From NCBI GenBank assembly GCA_023055505.1, contig JALIRH010000005.1, positions 1,426,001 through 1,490,000 on the forward strand: DNA of 64,000 bases, in the 5' to 3' direction. Source of the DNA: Callipepla californica brunnescens (lineage: Eukaryota; Chordata; Aves; Galliformes; Odontophoridae). Position 1 is the stretch's first letter, and every line of letters starts with the position of its first letter. The notes under the pieces are model-generated. The model saw only the letters and a list, made by a program, of their open reading frames with translations. It was not told the origin of the DNA and searched no databases. A program made the position numbers and the translations under genes. Positions 21,865-34,640 of this stretch are shown here, piece by piece.

Positions 21865-24716
21865 GGAAAGGAAAGAGTAGGGTAGGAAAGGATTGCTTTC
21901 AGGAGGTAGAGGTTCTTCTATAATGTGTTTTTCTTTGATTTTTTTTAAAAGTCAGCTCTCCTCCACATGGGAAGGAGACTTTGTGGAAGCATGCCTGTCT
22001 GCTGCAGCTCTGCCTGGGTGTTCATGTGGGACTTGCTCGTGCTGGAGACACAATCCCATTTGCAGTGGCATTCTGATGAACTTCTCAGAGTGGTACAAGA
22101 GTTTTTATATGCAACAGCTTTTCTGCTCTCTCCTCCCTATTTAGAAAAAAAAAAAAATCCTTTGTCAGGACTCCATTAAGACTGAGCATAGTTCCCTTTG
22201 GAGAATGATGGTTTGCATTTGAAACTACTGCCATCAGCTTTATTTATCTCTGAGGATTGGTGTGTGGGGTGGGTCATAGCTATGGTGCCCTTCCAGTAAT
22301 CAGGAGCATCTGTATAGCATTATGGAAATCACTGGAAATACAATGAAGGCAGAGAGAGAGAGATGTCTGTCAGCTCTGAACCAGGACAGAATTGTACTTC
22401 CTATGCTATAAGATACAGATAGATGAATTTGGAGGTTTTTTTATTCTATTTTCCTACCGCAAATGAACTTCTCCTTGTAACAGCCTCCTACTTGGTTGCT
22501 TCAGCCCTGAACATCTTCTTTCTTGTGTACTTCTATTCTATACAGTATGGACTGCATTCTGACCTAGCACAGGCAGATGTAAAGTTAGCAGAGTTATAGC
22601 CCTTAGGCTGGACCTGGCTTTGGCCCCATTCCTGCACTGCTCCTTTGCCAAAACAGAATTTACCATTTCTGGTATTTATTTCCTTTTCTCTCCCGGCCTC
22701 TGATAAATGTCATTCTCCACGATGCAGGATCTGTCCTCTTGATCTCTTGCATTGGTACACAAACAAATTCACGAACAACCCATTGACAAAGTGCTGATGG
22801 TAGAAGGGGTGATGATGAATTGGGAGCAATTATAGCAGGTATTGTACGCATCCTACAGCTGACGCCAAACTTCCCTTCCAATGCCAGTTGCCTTCTATCA
22901 TCTGGTAAATGGATTGGATGTGGGCTTCTCCCAATTAAAGCCAGTGAGGTCATATACTTCCTAATTACAAGCTAAGCCCATTGTGTCTGAATGTGACAGA
23001 CATGTGCTTGGAAAATTGCTTTTAATGCCTAAATAAACATGATGAACTAAATGGCAGATTTCAATCATAATTGGTAGTGCTCAGCCTCTTGAATTTTGCG
23101 CTGACTTTCTGATAGCCACTTGTACTGCCGACCACTATCGTGTGGGAACAACGTGTTCTTGGCATCACGATGCTTTTGTGGGCCCTCACCCTCTCCCTTT
23201 CTCTAGGACGTTAGTGTTTGACAAGAATACACAGTATGGTCACACAATGGGGAGCAGTACCACCCCACACCAGAGGAGGAGAGGACTGTGGTAGGAGAGG
23301 CAAATTGAGTTTACACCAACAGTGGGTGAGAGACCAGATCTGGTACAATACACGTACAACAACACTATGCAGGAGGGTTTAATAGAGAATTTGTGCATGG
23401 TGCTCAGAAATCATAAGTGACTGCTGACATCCTTGGGGCTGGGAGATGTTCCCAGTAACTTAGGGAAAATTCTGGACTGCTTCCAGACAGACAAAATGAG
23501 TGACTCTGAATTCAGACCCCTAGCATGACATCAGCCTCCTGTTCTACAGGTTTGAAGAACAGGCTAAGACCTGAGTAGATACACTCCTGAAAGCCTATTC
23601 CTGAGTATGTATGTAAAATGATACACTTATGCTAGGCCAAAGGCAATTTAAATGTTACATTTTATTTCACACTGAAGGCCTGTTTCCCAGGCAGCTTGCT
23701 ATTGCTTACATATGTATTAGTTTCTATTGGTAGCATTTCCTGCAGAATTACCTAAAGTGACTAAACCCTTACTTGTTATTTTCTTGCATTTCAGTGGTTG
23801 GCAATAACACAACAAACACAAATGCTGGTTGTGCTTTGCTTCTACTCCATTCACTGTGTGGTGCTTTCTTTGCTTCTGAAAACTTGAGTCTGAGTAAGGC
23901 AACTGGGGTTATTTGCAGAAACCAATTACCCTCCTAGCAGTATCCAAAATAGATGGTATCATTGCAGAGTGAGCCTGAAGACCATCAAGCCATCGTGTTT
24001 TCCAGCTCCTGGGAGCCAGCTGCTTATATGTGTGCCAGGCTTTTATGCAGTGACTTAACGTGCTTGAGGGTTGGCCTGTAACAATGTGCTCTGCCAACAT
24101 GTGCCCTAAATTCTTGATACCAGCTGAGATTCACAACATGCACAGCCCTGAAGCATTAACCTGATGAGAGCATGCAGACTTTTTAGGTCCAGCTAAACGT
24201 GGGCAGCCAGAAGATCTTTCTGGCTCTCAGATACAGGCAAGTGCTCTGATCAAATATGTGTTGGAAGGAGGTTGTGTATATCTGTGTCTCTTATGCTTGT
24301 TTCCCAGGAGCATCCTTTCCTCAAGGTCTAAGTTCAGCCAAAGACTTCAGTAGAATCACATAGATATCTCAAGTTACACCGGAGCAGAAGGATTTTGTCA
24401 CAGCAGGGTGGAAGGGGGAAGTTTGGGGGTTTTTCAGAAGTAGGCTTCATAAAAAGAGGTTTATGTCAGGTTGAAGTCTTGAAAGAAGGTTAGGATTTAT
24501 GTCAGGTTTGGATTCAGGACAGGTTTTTTATCTTTCTCTTCAAGGAATGGTAAGGTCAGGAAAGGCTTGGACGTGGAGAATGGATATTTATTGTGGCTTA
24601 TTGCTCATTTCCAGAGACAGTGTTTCACATGAGTTTTAACCCTATTTGAGTGGCATGGGTGTTTGCTGGCTTTAATGTAACATGTTATCTACTCATACCT
24701 ACTGCTGCTCAGTAGG

Positions 24717-24849
24717 GTCAGGTTGGATGGGACCCTGGGCAATCTGATCCAGTATTTGATCTAGCAATTGGCAATTCTGGCTGTGGCAATGGGGTTGGAA
24801 TACGACGATCCTCGAGGCCTTTCACAACCCAAGCTGTTTTATGATACTC
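24717..24849 (+). mobile_element. CR1 3'-end fragment
   Basis: The sense strand reads CAGGTTGGATGGGACCCTGG, GCAATCTGATCCAGT, GGGGTTGGAATACGACGATC, CTCGAGGCCTTTCACAACCC, then TTTTATGATAC. It is the only CR1 copy I recognise between 16.0 and 40.4 kb. Confidence 0.85.
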
Positions 24850-27800
24850 AGCACCAAGTAAGCAGCATTTCCACTGGGACTGGGGAGCTGATGTTTGTGA
24901 TTCAGTAGAGGTGGGAAATAGATACAGCAAAGACTGGGCCCAAAGCTGGCTCAGACAGGCAGCATCATTTAGTCTGCTTCAAATGGAGTGATGAGATAGT
25001 GTCTGGTAGTCTTGTTTTAGCATGCTTAAGTATATACATACAGTGTAATTATGTGCATAATTTTAAGACTGTAAGCAGCTCTCTTCAAATCAGCTCTTGA
25101 CGTTATATGCCAGAATAAGCATCCAGCTAGACTGGGACTTGACTTGACAGGTTCCTGTAGAGCATATCAGCCTGCTTTCCTTGTGCTTTGCTCCATGAGT
25201 TCCCTAGTGCTGCCTGACCAGAGAGTATTTTCTTTCTGCCCCCTTGTATGTATATGGTCTCTGACACAGAACTGAAGCAATTCCCTTTGCAAGCTGTATT
25301 TTATCATTGGAACTGATGGGTGTCAAACTTACACTGTTGTCAAGATGGATGTGCAATGCTTGGGGCCTACAGTAATACGTTGTGCCCTGTTGTTTTATGT
25401 CGATAGCACGCTGGTACAATTTACATCAGCTATTCTTTCTTACCTTGAACTGTAAAGTACGGCAGCTGTTGACTTCTTATTTACAGCACTGCAAGTGTTT
25501 AGGCTATGCTTCTGACAAGCACACACAAATTTCATGGTGCTCTGCATTTTCCCAGACTCTGATAGACTGATCACGTGGGTTGATTATGAGACACTGTCTA
25601 AGAAATAACTAGCATGCAACAGAAGAGGTCGGCTTTGTAGATTTGGTGTACGTTGCTGTTGATGTTAGAGTTCTCTCTCTGTAAACTGCTGCGTGTTCCT
25701 ACACTGCTTGCAGGAGCTTTGCTGTCTGAGAGTAGCAGTGTTCTCTAGGATTTGGGTGCAGTGGATCGATATACACAAAAATTACTGGATAAGTGGAGAT
25801 ATAAAGTCTGAATGCCTTATGTTTCGTCTTTCCCTTGGGAGACGTTTCTGGAAGTTGAAAATGCAAATAAAATGTGGATGCATTCGTAGTGAAGTTAGGT
25901 GGGAGCTGTTGCTGAATCTGAGCTCTCATTGAATACACTGCTGAATCCCACCTTTAGATCAGGTGCGTTGAAGCATGAGATGAAGGCTTTATTACCCTAA
26001 GATACTGGCATGGGAGAAGGGTTGTTTGCTGCAGTTCTGCATCCTTTGCAAATGATGTGAAATGAACATTGTTTATCTGGCACAAGGTATAGACATTAGA
26101 GACAAAACAGGTCTTGCCAGTAAGGGCTTCGTTCCTAGGGTGTAAATTTAATAGCATCAACCAATTCATTTTAAATGACCTGGCTGTTGCAGGCACAGCA
26201 TTTTCTGGGAGAAAAGAAATGTGCAGGCAGCCAAAACAACAGCTTTGATCTCTCCCTAACTTTTTGTAAGGTTAAGTGAATGCCATGCAAATGTGGATGC
26301 CAGGAGAACATCTCTGCTTCTGAAGGCTAAAGAATAAAATTGTGCTCAAGCAAGTGCTCTTGTCTACGGAGGATGAACTTCTTCCAGTAGAAGTGAAACG
26401 AGTATTTCCTTGAGGACGTGGCAAGTACGTACCTGGCTCTGCAGCAGAATCTTTATGTGAATTTGGATACTTAGGTAAAATCCTCAAAGGTGCCTGCTTG
26501 TTGACTTCTTGGTATTTTCCCATGGGATATAAAGGATGAAGTGTCTTTGACAACCTAGGTCTTGTTCTCTTTGGCTTCACCAGTACAGTTTTCACTGCTG
26601 TACTCAAAATGCAACCAGGCAAATGCTGGAGTCATTCTACAGTGACTTTGCCTTCTGCTACAATTGTGGTTTTTGTGAGGATAAACACAGTGAGGATTGT
26701 AAAGTGCCTACTAGATAATAGGAGCCATGTAACTACCTGACATGGATAAGCTGCTCTTTTGTGTCTGTGTCTGGTAAGAAAATGCCTTATTTATTCTGAC
26801 AGCATCCTCTAAGTGCTGAGCGTCCCCCTGGGCTTCACCTGATGCCTTCAGCTTGATTGCTGCCAGCCCTGCAGCCTTCTACTAACTCTTACCCACACAC
26901 CATAACCCACCCATTAGCCCTTTGCCTCAACAGAATTCATTTCCAGAGGCCTGAAATCCACCACCACCTCTACTGCATTGTGCATAGGACCCTCCTTTCT
27001 ATCACTGCAGCCACAGAGAACCAGTGCACAAAAGCAAGTTTGTGACTGGAATTTGCTGTTCCTTTTCTGTCCAGATAGTCACTTGCAGCCCCACTTGACC
27101 TCTCAAGTACAGGCTCTGGACTCAAAAGCAGGAATTAGCAGGCTTCATCTTCTCCTTTGCAGCAAACTGTGAAGAGTTTCAGCAGGAGGTTGGCTTCAGG
27201 GAGAGGCAATGTATTGGAACACATTGCAAAAGACACTTGGAAGAAAGCGTGGGTGAGTAAATGAAGTACCGCTTTCTGCCTGTAGCTTGAACTTGCTTTC
27301 CAGTGTGCTTGGAGGGCCCAGTGACCCCTGAAGAAAAGGAGAACTCCCTCAGTTGTTCCATAGAAATGTTTTCATTGAGAGTGGTCCCTTCTCCTTGAGT
27401 GGGCAAGTTGACTCTCCCTGATTCTTGCCATTCTGCCCTGCCCTCCTCCTTTGAGCATCTCTTACCTGCAGTAGATATAACACTGAATACTAATCAGAGT
27501 GATTTTTGTCACATAAATGGTGAATAATGGTGAATATTGGTAGTGATGCGGTGATGAAAGGATGGCTTAGGATATACACACGCACTGTGGCAGGTAAAAG
27601 TCCCTATCCATCAGTTTGTGGATGCTGAACTGTCTATTTCACATTAATTCCAGGTGATTAGTGACAGAGCTAAGCTTAAGTTTGGTGCTCATCTGCGTTC
27701 TTTTCATGTTTTCTTCTATAGCGATCTATTCTTTTCTGAATGCTTTATATGATAGAGTAAATATTATATTTACTACTTTGGGTATGTGATTGGTTCTGTA

Positions 27801-29965
27801 CCAGTCTGGGATTCCCTGCCGAATGTGGTAAGTTCATTCTTGCTTTCCAGTAGAGTGATTTCAAATAGCCAATGACAGGTTAAACTGCATGCATGTCAGA
27901 CAAAGTTGGAAGTTGTAAAAAGTTCCCAAGTAACCCAAGAGTGTGCAGTCATTTCATGTTCCTGTGGCTTTTTTTCTCTCAGCCGTTGCAAGTTGAACTT
28001 TATTTTTTTTTTAAGTGTGGAAGGTATATAAAATAGTTCAGACTAGTCTCTCTGATGGTGCCAGCAATTTGGAGTCAATAACTTTACTTTCTCCTGTATT
28101 AATATGGCATGGTTTTGGATCCTGCATTATCTGCCTTCCCTTTGCTTGCTTGAGAGTAGTATAAAAACAACTTGTTGCTTCACTGAACCTCAATCACCTC
28201 AGTGTTTTGAAATAAGTAGCTGGGTCTTCTCTCAGCTTTGGGGCACATAGTTCCAGTGACATCTTTATGGCTAGTCACTGGAAATCAAATGCTTTTCCAA
28301 CAGGTTTAGGTGTGAATTCAAAACGTGACTGGCTTCCTCTAGACTTCCAGGCTGGATGCTAGAATCAAACACAAACTCATTACTTCACCTCCATGGTCCC
28401 CAGAACGAGATTTTACCCAAGCAGATGCTACATAGAATCTGAGCATTTCAACATTTGGCTCTATGAAAAGAAGCTTTCTCAAAATGCAGAATATCAAACA
28501 CAGAAGCTAGCAGCCAGCATACAGGAAAACACACTGCACAAGTTGAAAGGTTTCAAAGAAGGCATTCTGGGATTTAAAGTGTCACTATCAGCACAGCACT
28601 GTGGTCGTATTGTTCACGTGTGTCAGCTCTGGGAAGAGAATGTCTACCTCCTGAGTTGCTGTCCAATGTAACAGCAAGATCATTCTGTTTGTGAAACGAT
28701 GGCATTTTAATCAATTGAAAAAAGCAGCTTGAGCTGGCAAAGCTCGTCTTGCTTCTCCCTCTTTTTTCTCCCCTTTCCAGCACTCATTTAATGCAGCTAA
28801 ACTGTGGCCAGAAAGATTTTGTAGAGAGCAGTTCCAACAACATTCTCTCCAAAACTGAGACACCCTCAGCTCCTTATTCCTGCCAGGAGCAAATTTTTAG
28901 GAGTGATTGATAAAGTCCCAGGCCTGGGGGCTTTGTAATGGAAGTGCTGACAGACCCTTAACTGTAGGATTGTGAAATGCAATGCTGTAACACCATGAAT
29001 AATATTCATGAATCTGCCGTAATGCTGGATATTATCACTCATTACCATTGTAAGAAAGGGGTGATTAAACTAATAGTTACTGAGAGACATTTCTGGTGAC
29101 AGGAGGCAATGATTAGGATGAACTGACTTCAATATACATTTAGAACTGGGAATAATGGGATGTGGCAGGAAGCCAATAAGTGAACATGGCCCACAGCTCT
29201 GATCAATGAATTACTTTTTTTCCACTTTACAGCAGTACATGGTGTTTAATGAAAAATCAATAGCCCCCTGTAATTCAAAACTGTAATCAATCGTTTGACC
29301 TGAAGCTTTCCCTTTTTTTTTTCTTTTTTTTCTTTCCCTCCTCCCTTTCCAGAGAAGATGTCTTTGGCTGAGGACACAGTTCAGCTGCAAGGTGCAGTAC
29401 TTCACAGAGCTTGCAGAAGGAACCTGACACAGGTCTGCTGCAATTCACACCAGCTGCAGAATATATAGATGGAAAGTCTGGGGATGGGCTAGGTTGGGTG
29501 TTGCTGTAGTTTTGCCTTCCCTCTGCCTCATGCAAGGTGGGGAGATGAAATGGGAGTGCTTTGTTCCCGCTTTCCCTTCTCATCAATGGTCGTAAGGGGT
29601 TTTGGAGTAATCGGTTCCATTCAGATGCAGCTTGAGGGCATCTATGGCCTGAGGCGTGTTGAGAATAGCTCACAGGTGTTCAGTGACACTGCAAGGATTG
29701 TTCTATTTCTGAAGGAAAGTTCTTCCCATGAGGCAGTACTCAGGCCAGGTAGGTTCTTGGGATTCAGCCAGACTCCATCAGTTGACACCATTGGCTCTGA
29801 TTTGTTAAACCTCTGATTTGTATAGATGTTTATTAATTCATCGTTGTTCTGAGCTCACCAGTAAAGGAGTGACAGAGAAAAAAAAAATAATGCAACAGAG
29901 CATCTTTCAAAAAACTCAGAACTGCACTTTATAGGTAGATTTTGCTATCAGCATGTGCCAAACGA

Positions 29966-29992
29966 TTTTTTTTTTTTTTTTTTTTTTTTTTT
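29966..29992 (+). repeat. Poly-T, 27 nt
   Basis: An uninterrupted T27 run, with no adjacent retrotransposon or processed pseudogene that I recognise on either strand. Confidence 0.9.
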
Positions 29993-32541
29993 GTAAACAC
30001 CAGGAGAAAGGAGGAACGTGGTGCTGGAAAAGAAAATGTTACTACTGGAGCTGTTAATGCTATCTATCCAGGGTCTTACCGGACTAAACAGGCAGCAGGT
30101 GTGATGTTGATGTAAGTGCAATTACTCCTGATTTGCAGTAGTGAGAACAGGAAGAAGAGTAATCCTGGCAAGTCTCAGAGGCACCTTCTTTGGAAGGATG
30201 GCACAACAGATTAGCAGCGTTTCTGGTAGTTCCAAGGAAGTTTCAATAATAAAACCTTTCTCTCATCAAATCACCAGAGAAGGCAGTTTTTAGGAAGTTA
30301 ATGTTTAGCTACTGGAGTTTAGGTTTTTCTTTTTATTTTCCCTTCTTCTCTTTCCCTTGCTGGCTGCCTGCTGTAGTCTTGTCATCAGAATCAAACATTA
30401 CCTCCAAGAGAAGAAAACAAAATACTAACAACGGCAATGACCTGCCTACTGCAGGATTATTCTGAGCTGCCTGTGCCTGACTGCTTTACTCAGTCTACTT
30501 CTAAATGATTCAGTGACAAAATGTCACCCTTTTCCATTCCAAAACAACTCACAAATGAGAAGGCTGTTTCTCATAACCTAAATGCGAAGATACCAATTTG
30601 CCATGTCATTTTTGGTTCCTCTTTTACTACTGACTGAGCAGTTTTCTTCCTTGATATGTGGGCAAAGCTAAAGTTGAGAGCATCTCTCTGGTTCCTTACT
30701 CCTCATCCACACCCCCTTGCTATTTGTTGTAGTGCATGAGGAGAAGAGAGCAAGCACATCTCTTGAGTTTGACGGCTCCCTTCTGCTTCTCTGTCTTCTG
30801 CGGCCGCTTCTTTGCTGCGTTGACTGTTAGCTGAATGGCTGATTTCCTGGCACAGGGACAATGCTGGTCCCTTGGCCAGCTGAGCACATGCAGTATTGCC
30901 AAGCAACACTTTCCAATGGGTTGTGTGTGCCACAACTCTTTCTTGGTGTTACATGGTGCAGTCCTCTGATATATATATATTTTTTTCTTTCCATAAAGCA
31001 AAAATGCATTATGCAGTGGGATGTGGGAGTGAGTGGGTAGAAATGAGATCTCAGTGGGCTGAGAGAAAACATGAGAGTCCCAGAGAGCTGAGAAGGTTGT
31101 TCCTTGCTCTGTACTAAAGCTATTGAGGCTCTGAACAAGGAGAGTGGATGTCACCCAGAAAGAACTCCTGGGATAGCTGATAGCAGTCCTCTTGGGCTTG
31201 CTCCCCAGATCTGGCATGAAAACTGAACACGGCACTTAAAGCATTCACACTAGTTCTAAATGTCCTTTTTGGCCATTAATGTGCATGTGTAGCTTTTATT
31301 TCTCTTTGATTTCAGGAGCCTGAGTAGTGACACTATTATGCTGCTATGGGCTCATGCCAAAGTGGTCTCTGCTGTGGTTTCTTTTCTCTCCTGCTCTTCT
31401 CACTGTCTTTGCTGCTGTTTATTCTGAAAGAGGGCTTTGGGATTTGGCTTCAGAATTTAGAGTTAATGCCTTAAATGAACAGAAAAAGGAATGAGGGAAC
31501 TGGTTCCCCGACACCACATCCATCATCACTGGAATGGTGGGTATTAGGCACCACCAGGCAAGAATGCTGCTGATGACAATATGGGAGTCCGAGAGGCGAT
31601 AAAACTCAATTTGGATGTTGCAGATCTCATCCCATGAATGGAGTGAGTGAATCTGCAATAACACTGCAATTGGTGCAATAGCAGCTTGTCAGGCAGCTCC
31701 TAGAGCAGCACGAGCTCTCAAGCTGTGGTAAATACACTCTGCATCACAATTATGTAACAGAGCACATCCTGTCCCCCACTCCTTTGCTGAATAAAAAGGG
31801 CTATCTCTTCAACTGGTGCAAATTGGGATGGTGCCATGGACTTCGATGGATGAGGACTTAACCCTGGGACAATTCTCTAAAATCTCACTCTTTATCTCAT
31901 CTCATGCCACTTACAGATGAACCTGTGTTCTTACCTTCTGCTGCTCGTGCGACTTAATTGATTTCTATTTTTTTAAATGCTATTTGTTAATTCACATTGT
32001 GTCTTTTGCCGACCAATTATATGCATGGCCATATTGTGTGACTGCAGCAGTCTGGTGCAGTGCAAGGAATGCCACATCATGTGCGACGCCTCATCTCCAT
32101 GAGTAACCTTGTCACTGTGCTAAATGAATACATGAATACAGTACAGCCAGGAGAGATTAAACGTATTGACCGGTGCCTCTAATAACCATAGAAATGTCAT
32201 TGTTTTTCATTTTTTTTCCCCCCTTTCTTGTTTTTCTGACACATTTTGGTCCCCTTTTTGCTTTTCCCCTTTTCCCTTAAGTAGAGATGACACAGATCAA
32301 TACCTTTGATGGAAAGTAATAATCAGGCCTATTAAGTGACAAAGGTTTACTCTGTAACAGCTGTGCTGGCGGGAGAGGAGAGCTTGTCTGACTAATGAAT
32401 CATGAAACAATCAGGCAGTAGCCATTTGTGTTTAGATCTGTAAATATGGTGTGGTTCAAGTGCCAGACCATCTCCAGCACTCCAGCTGGGGGCACAGATG
32501 GTCCACATTCAGAACAGCACAAGTGTAAAGAAAAGCTTTTT

Positions 32542-32568
32542 CCCCCCCTCCCTCCCACTATTCCCCCC
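32542..32568 (-). repeat. C-rich tract with minus-strand G-quadruplex motif
   Basis: The C runs at 32542-32548, 32550-32552, 32554-32556 and 32563-32568 give four minus-strand G runs with loops of 1, 1 and 6 nt. Confidence 0.6.
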
Positions 32569-34587
32569 ACCACCACCCTTTTCCTTCTCTGTCCCATGCT
32601 GCCCCTCTCAGAGGAATGGATCAGCTTGCTTTAGGATAAACTTGCGTTGCAGGGAAGTCGTAACATCACCCCTCGGACTGAGCAGCTCCTGTCCAAATGT
32701 TTGCTGTCTTGCTCGTCTGAGGGGGAAAAAATCACAGCAAAACTCTAATTCATATAAGAGATTCCCATGTTTTTGTCTAAAAATTGGTGTTTGTTCCTCA
32801 TTTTCTACCCCTGTAATTTCTTCTTTATTCACTAATAACAGATTTCTTTCTGGAAGGTGTGATGATGTCAACTTTTTAGTTCCTAAAGGACAGTTCAGTG
32901 TCACATCAGGAGTTGCAGGCTGGAGTACAGACCCATCAAGAGAGGCGGAAGAATGAAGTTGTCAGGGAACTCAGACTGTTTCCTCTCTCCTGACTTCAGC
33001 TGATTCTAGCCTCCAATACTGGTCATTTATGTCCCTTTTCCTCACTCCTGTTGGAGGAGGCCAAGGATTCCCCAGTTAACATTGATGATACTTCCCATTC
33101 TCTTTTTTTTCTAAGAGCTTATACCATGATAATACGTTCAATGTTTCCTCATCTGCAAAAATAACAGCATATCAAGTCATTCTGTTTGGGTAATATAAGT
33201 AAGCTTAACTTTCATGAGTTTCACTGTTTGAAATATGGATTTTAATGCAGTGAATTAGAGATATGTAGTTTTCTGCTGTCTCTTACATTTATGGAGCTCC
33301 GTAGAACCCAAGCAATGGGAGAAAGTGTGAAACAGATCATAATTTCAGGCCGTGAAGATCTTTCTATTGTTGGTCTCTGCCATTGGAAGCTTAACTGCCA
33401 TTTGCAAGGAAGCTTTCTTTCTAACCTGGGACAGTTATTATTTATTTATTTTTTCCACAGAATGTATTCACGTTTCTGTGTGTGTGCGTGCTTTTATAAA
33501 TATACGTGACATATTCATTTACCACAACCTCCCTAACCCAAGCACTTTCAGCTGTACCTCGGCTTGGTTTTGTGAAAGATGCTATTCATGCGATGGGGCA
33601 GTTGTTACTTCAAATATGTATTCTTTGGTTCTACTTCCAATCTTTTTAGCTGCAAAATGGTGAATGAGCATGTGATGAAGTGAAGAAATGGCTTTATCAC
33701 ACACCAAAGTTGTCTCGCTGGCAAATACATAGAAGTAACAAGAGCAGAACTAGGTGAATGTTCAGCCAAGTGATTGTGTGGGATTAGCACTTTTTGTAAT
33801 AGAGATGCTGGGTAGAAGAGCAAATGTTTGCATAAATACACATCTGTCTAAACTCTACTAGGTTTTCAGATAGTACCTGAAAAATTCTTCATTTGTCATT
33901 GATTAACGAGGGAGGTGGTGCAGGGTTACCATTGTTCGGTTCAGTCAGTGCCAGGAAAAGATGAGTTATGGCACCGTGATCTGCTCTTCAGACCTTCCTA
34001 AAGAAGGCAATGCTGGCAGAAGAGACAGCTTTCCTTTCTTATTTCAGTTCTCATTTATCGTACGAGTATCAAGTTAGCTAACACCTCTGCTTGTTGTCAT
34101 TGATTGCTTTTACAGATTGCCACTCCCTTGACAGCTTCCTGGCCACAATGGTGAACCTTCCAGGAAATGTCTTTCCAGTGGCTCTTACCTGAGGCTGAGG
34201 CTCCAGTTGGGACACCCTGTATGCTTCTGCTGCACTTTCTGTGATCATACTTTACACAGCGAACGTGAGTCAGTGTATTTGACCTATTGGTAATTTATGC
34301 TTAGTTCAGTCCTTCTGTGTAAATAAATCTACAGGAAAAGACACATCCCTGTTTGAAAGACAAGTAGGTTTCTGTGTGTGCAGTCCAGCTGCTTCTGATC
34401 CCTTGTCAGCCTACAATGGCCAGAAAACGTAAAATTTGAGATCAGAGGTTGAGAAATCTCCCAGGTAAGTCATCATTGCTTGAAGGTTGAAATGGCTGCA
34501 AAGAGCGGAGCAGACTGTTGGCTCTTAGCCTGCAAAGCCTGCTTTCTGTCACGCAACTGAAAGAGAATCCAAGGGGGCTCAGTGAAC

Positions 34588-34640
34588 TGATTTCTGTGGC
34601 AACCCCAAGAGTTGAACTCTTGGGGTTGCCACAGAAATCA
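34588..34640. repeat. Perfect 53-bp palindrome (26-bp arms, 1-nt spacer)
   Basis: The left arm 34588-34613 (TGATTTCTGTGGCAACCCCA then AGAGTT) is exactly reverse-complementary to 34615-34640, with G34614 between. Checked base by base. Two mismatched bases outward, GTGA and TCAC also pair. It is not part of a recognised transposon. Confidence 0.97.

Larger units (their letters stand above)
16016..24716. other. Intergenic, transposon-free stretch
   Basis: No CR1 or other mobile element is recognised over about 8.7 kb. It holds the homopurine tract (17526-17643), (TTTTG)n and A18, and CpG-retaining intervals at 19330-19690 and 22700-22960. Frames of up to 126 codons (for example 16882-17262 plus) are without recognisable features. 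Confidence 0.7.

Noticed and set aside
30720..31235. 171-codon open frame on the minus strand
   Set aside because: No recognisable domain, signal or family; composition looks like translated noncoding DNA, and frames of this length arise by chance in 64 kb.
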